DNA from: Clostridiales bacterium
Lineage (GTDB): Bacteria > Bacillota > Clostridia > Oscillospirales > Acutalibacteraceae
Length of the DNA: 6,372 nt
NCBI GenBank assembly: GCA_019418545.1
Contig: DYBQ01000039.1
Location: 14,371 to 20,742, forward strand
Reading direction: 5' to 3'
Shown here: piece by piece, positions 5,945 to 6,372 of the stretch
Numbering within the stretch: position 1 is the first letter of the stretch
How the letters are laid out: each line of letters begins with the position of its first letter
Made by a program: the position numbers and the translations under genes
Notes under the pieces: generated by a model
The model's database searches: none
The model's input: the letters and a program-made list of their open reading frames with translations, nothing else
What the model was told of the DNA's origin: nothing

Positions 5945-6372
5945 TTAGCCATCCTGGCTGCCAATCCGACGGAAACGGGCATACCGGTTTTCCAGCAGCT
6001 GCTCCATAGGCAACTGAGAATTTGTATGGATGGTTTTATCCAGCATCTCCCGCAGCTCTGCATAGACCTGCTCAAAATCACCGTCGCACTCGGAAACGAC
6101 CTTCTCAATGACGCCCAGAGAGAACAAATCCTCTGCGGTGAGCTTGAGACAGGCAGCGGCTTCCTTCATTTTGCCGCTGTCTTTCCAGAGGATGCTGGCG
6201 CAGCCTTCGGGGGAAATGACGGAATACACGGAGTTTTCCAGCATCCACACCTGGTCGGCCACAGCCAGACCCAGTGCGCCGCCGCTTCCGCCTTCACCGA
6301 TGAGAATGGAGACCACCGGGGTTTTCAGGGTCATCATTTCCATCAGGTTTTCCGCAATGGCCTGTCCCTGTC
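5945..6372 (-). CDS. accA: Acetyl-CoA carboxylase carboxyltransferase subunit alpha, C-terminal part (5' end outside window)
   Basis: On the minus strand the frame is open from the right edge to the TAA at 5945-5947, giving about 142 C-terminal residues of a protein usually 250-320 long. The first codons at the edge read QGQAIAENL and run straight into MEMMTLKTP, so the ATG at 6341-6343 is internal. Family blocks are unmistakable: IGEGGSGGALGLAVAD, then YSVISPEGCASILWKD. These belong to the carboxyltransferase alpha subunit, which with AccD moves CO2 from carboxybiotin to acetyl-CoA to make malonyl-CoA, the first step of fatty-acid synthesis. Its C-terminus (RYARFRRIG) is also typical. It converges on the fucosidase operon and is unrelated to it in function. 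accD, accB and accC would be expected to the right of the window in many Clostridia. Confidence 0.96.
   Translation of the reverse strand, partial: QGQAIAENLMEMMTLKTPVVSILIGEGGSGGALGLAVADQVWMLENSVYSVISPEGCASILWKDSGKMKEAAACLKLTAEDLFSLGVIEKVVSECDGDFEQVYAELREMLDKTIHTNSQLPMEQLLENRYARFRRIGSQDG

Noticed and set aside
1..6372. Search for CRISPR arrays, tRNA or rRNA genes, insertion sequences and attachment sites
   Set aside because: No regularly spaced short repeats, tRNA-like cloverleaf, transposase motif or flanking direct repeats were seen. All intergenic gaps are short, the longest being about 120 bp at 2644-2765.

Overview
The window looks like chromosomal DNA from a moderate-GC, spore-forming Clostridia, probably a gut Oscillospiraceae or Lachnospiraceae relative. 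This is inferred from strong AGGAGG-type ribosome sites, a YtaF-type sporulation membrane protein, a CutC-family gene beside a cytoplasmic GH29 fucosidase, and a free-standing AccA subunit. No species assignment can be made from sequence reading alone.

Layout. Positions 1-1981 hold two tandem, co-directional paralogous membrane proteins that resemble ABC-2-type permeases. The first is cut by the left edge, and only its C-terminal 198 residues are visible. The second is complete (443 aa), with a large acidic loop domain between TM1 and TM2. Next comes a ytaF-like gene (2053-2643). Positions 2644-2765 hold a perfect-consensus vegetative promoter (TTGACA-17-TATAAT with an A/T-rich upstream element). 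An intrinsic-terminator-type hairpin with seven Ts begins only about 7 nt after the predicted transcription start.

This is followed by a tightly spaced three-gene cluster: cutC (2766-3512), GH29 alpha-L-fucosidase (3536-4837) and a Gfo/Idh/MocA oxidoreductase (4865-5863). Gaps are 23 and 27 bp and each gene has its own ribosome site, so it is very likely one operon. It ends at a perfect 16-bp bidirectional terminator (5874-5913). That hairpin also faces accA, which arrives on the minus strand and is cut by the right edge.

Working together: the fucosidase lacks a signal peptide, so it should cleave fucosides after import. The oxidoreductase is a plausible partner acting on a released or modified sugar, and CutC (a TIM-barrel protein of disputed function) is drawn into a carbohydrate context. 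The permease pair and ytaF form a separate upstream unit; the permeases' ATPase would have to lie to the left of the window. The points most worth following up are the promoter-then-terminator module ahead of cutC, the cutC-fucosidase-oxidoreductase association, and the tandem permease duplication, whose homology runs past the stop codons.
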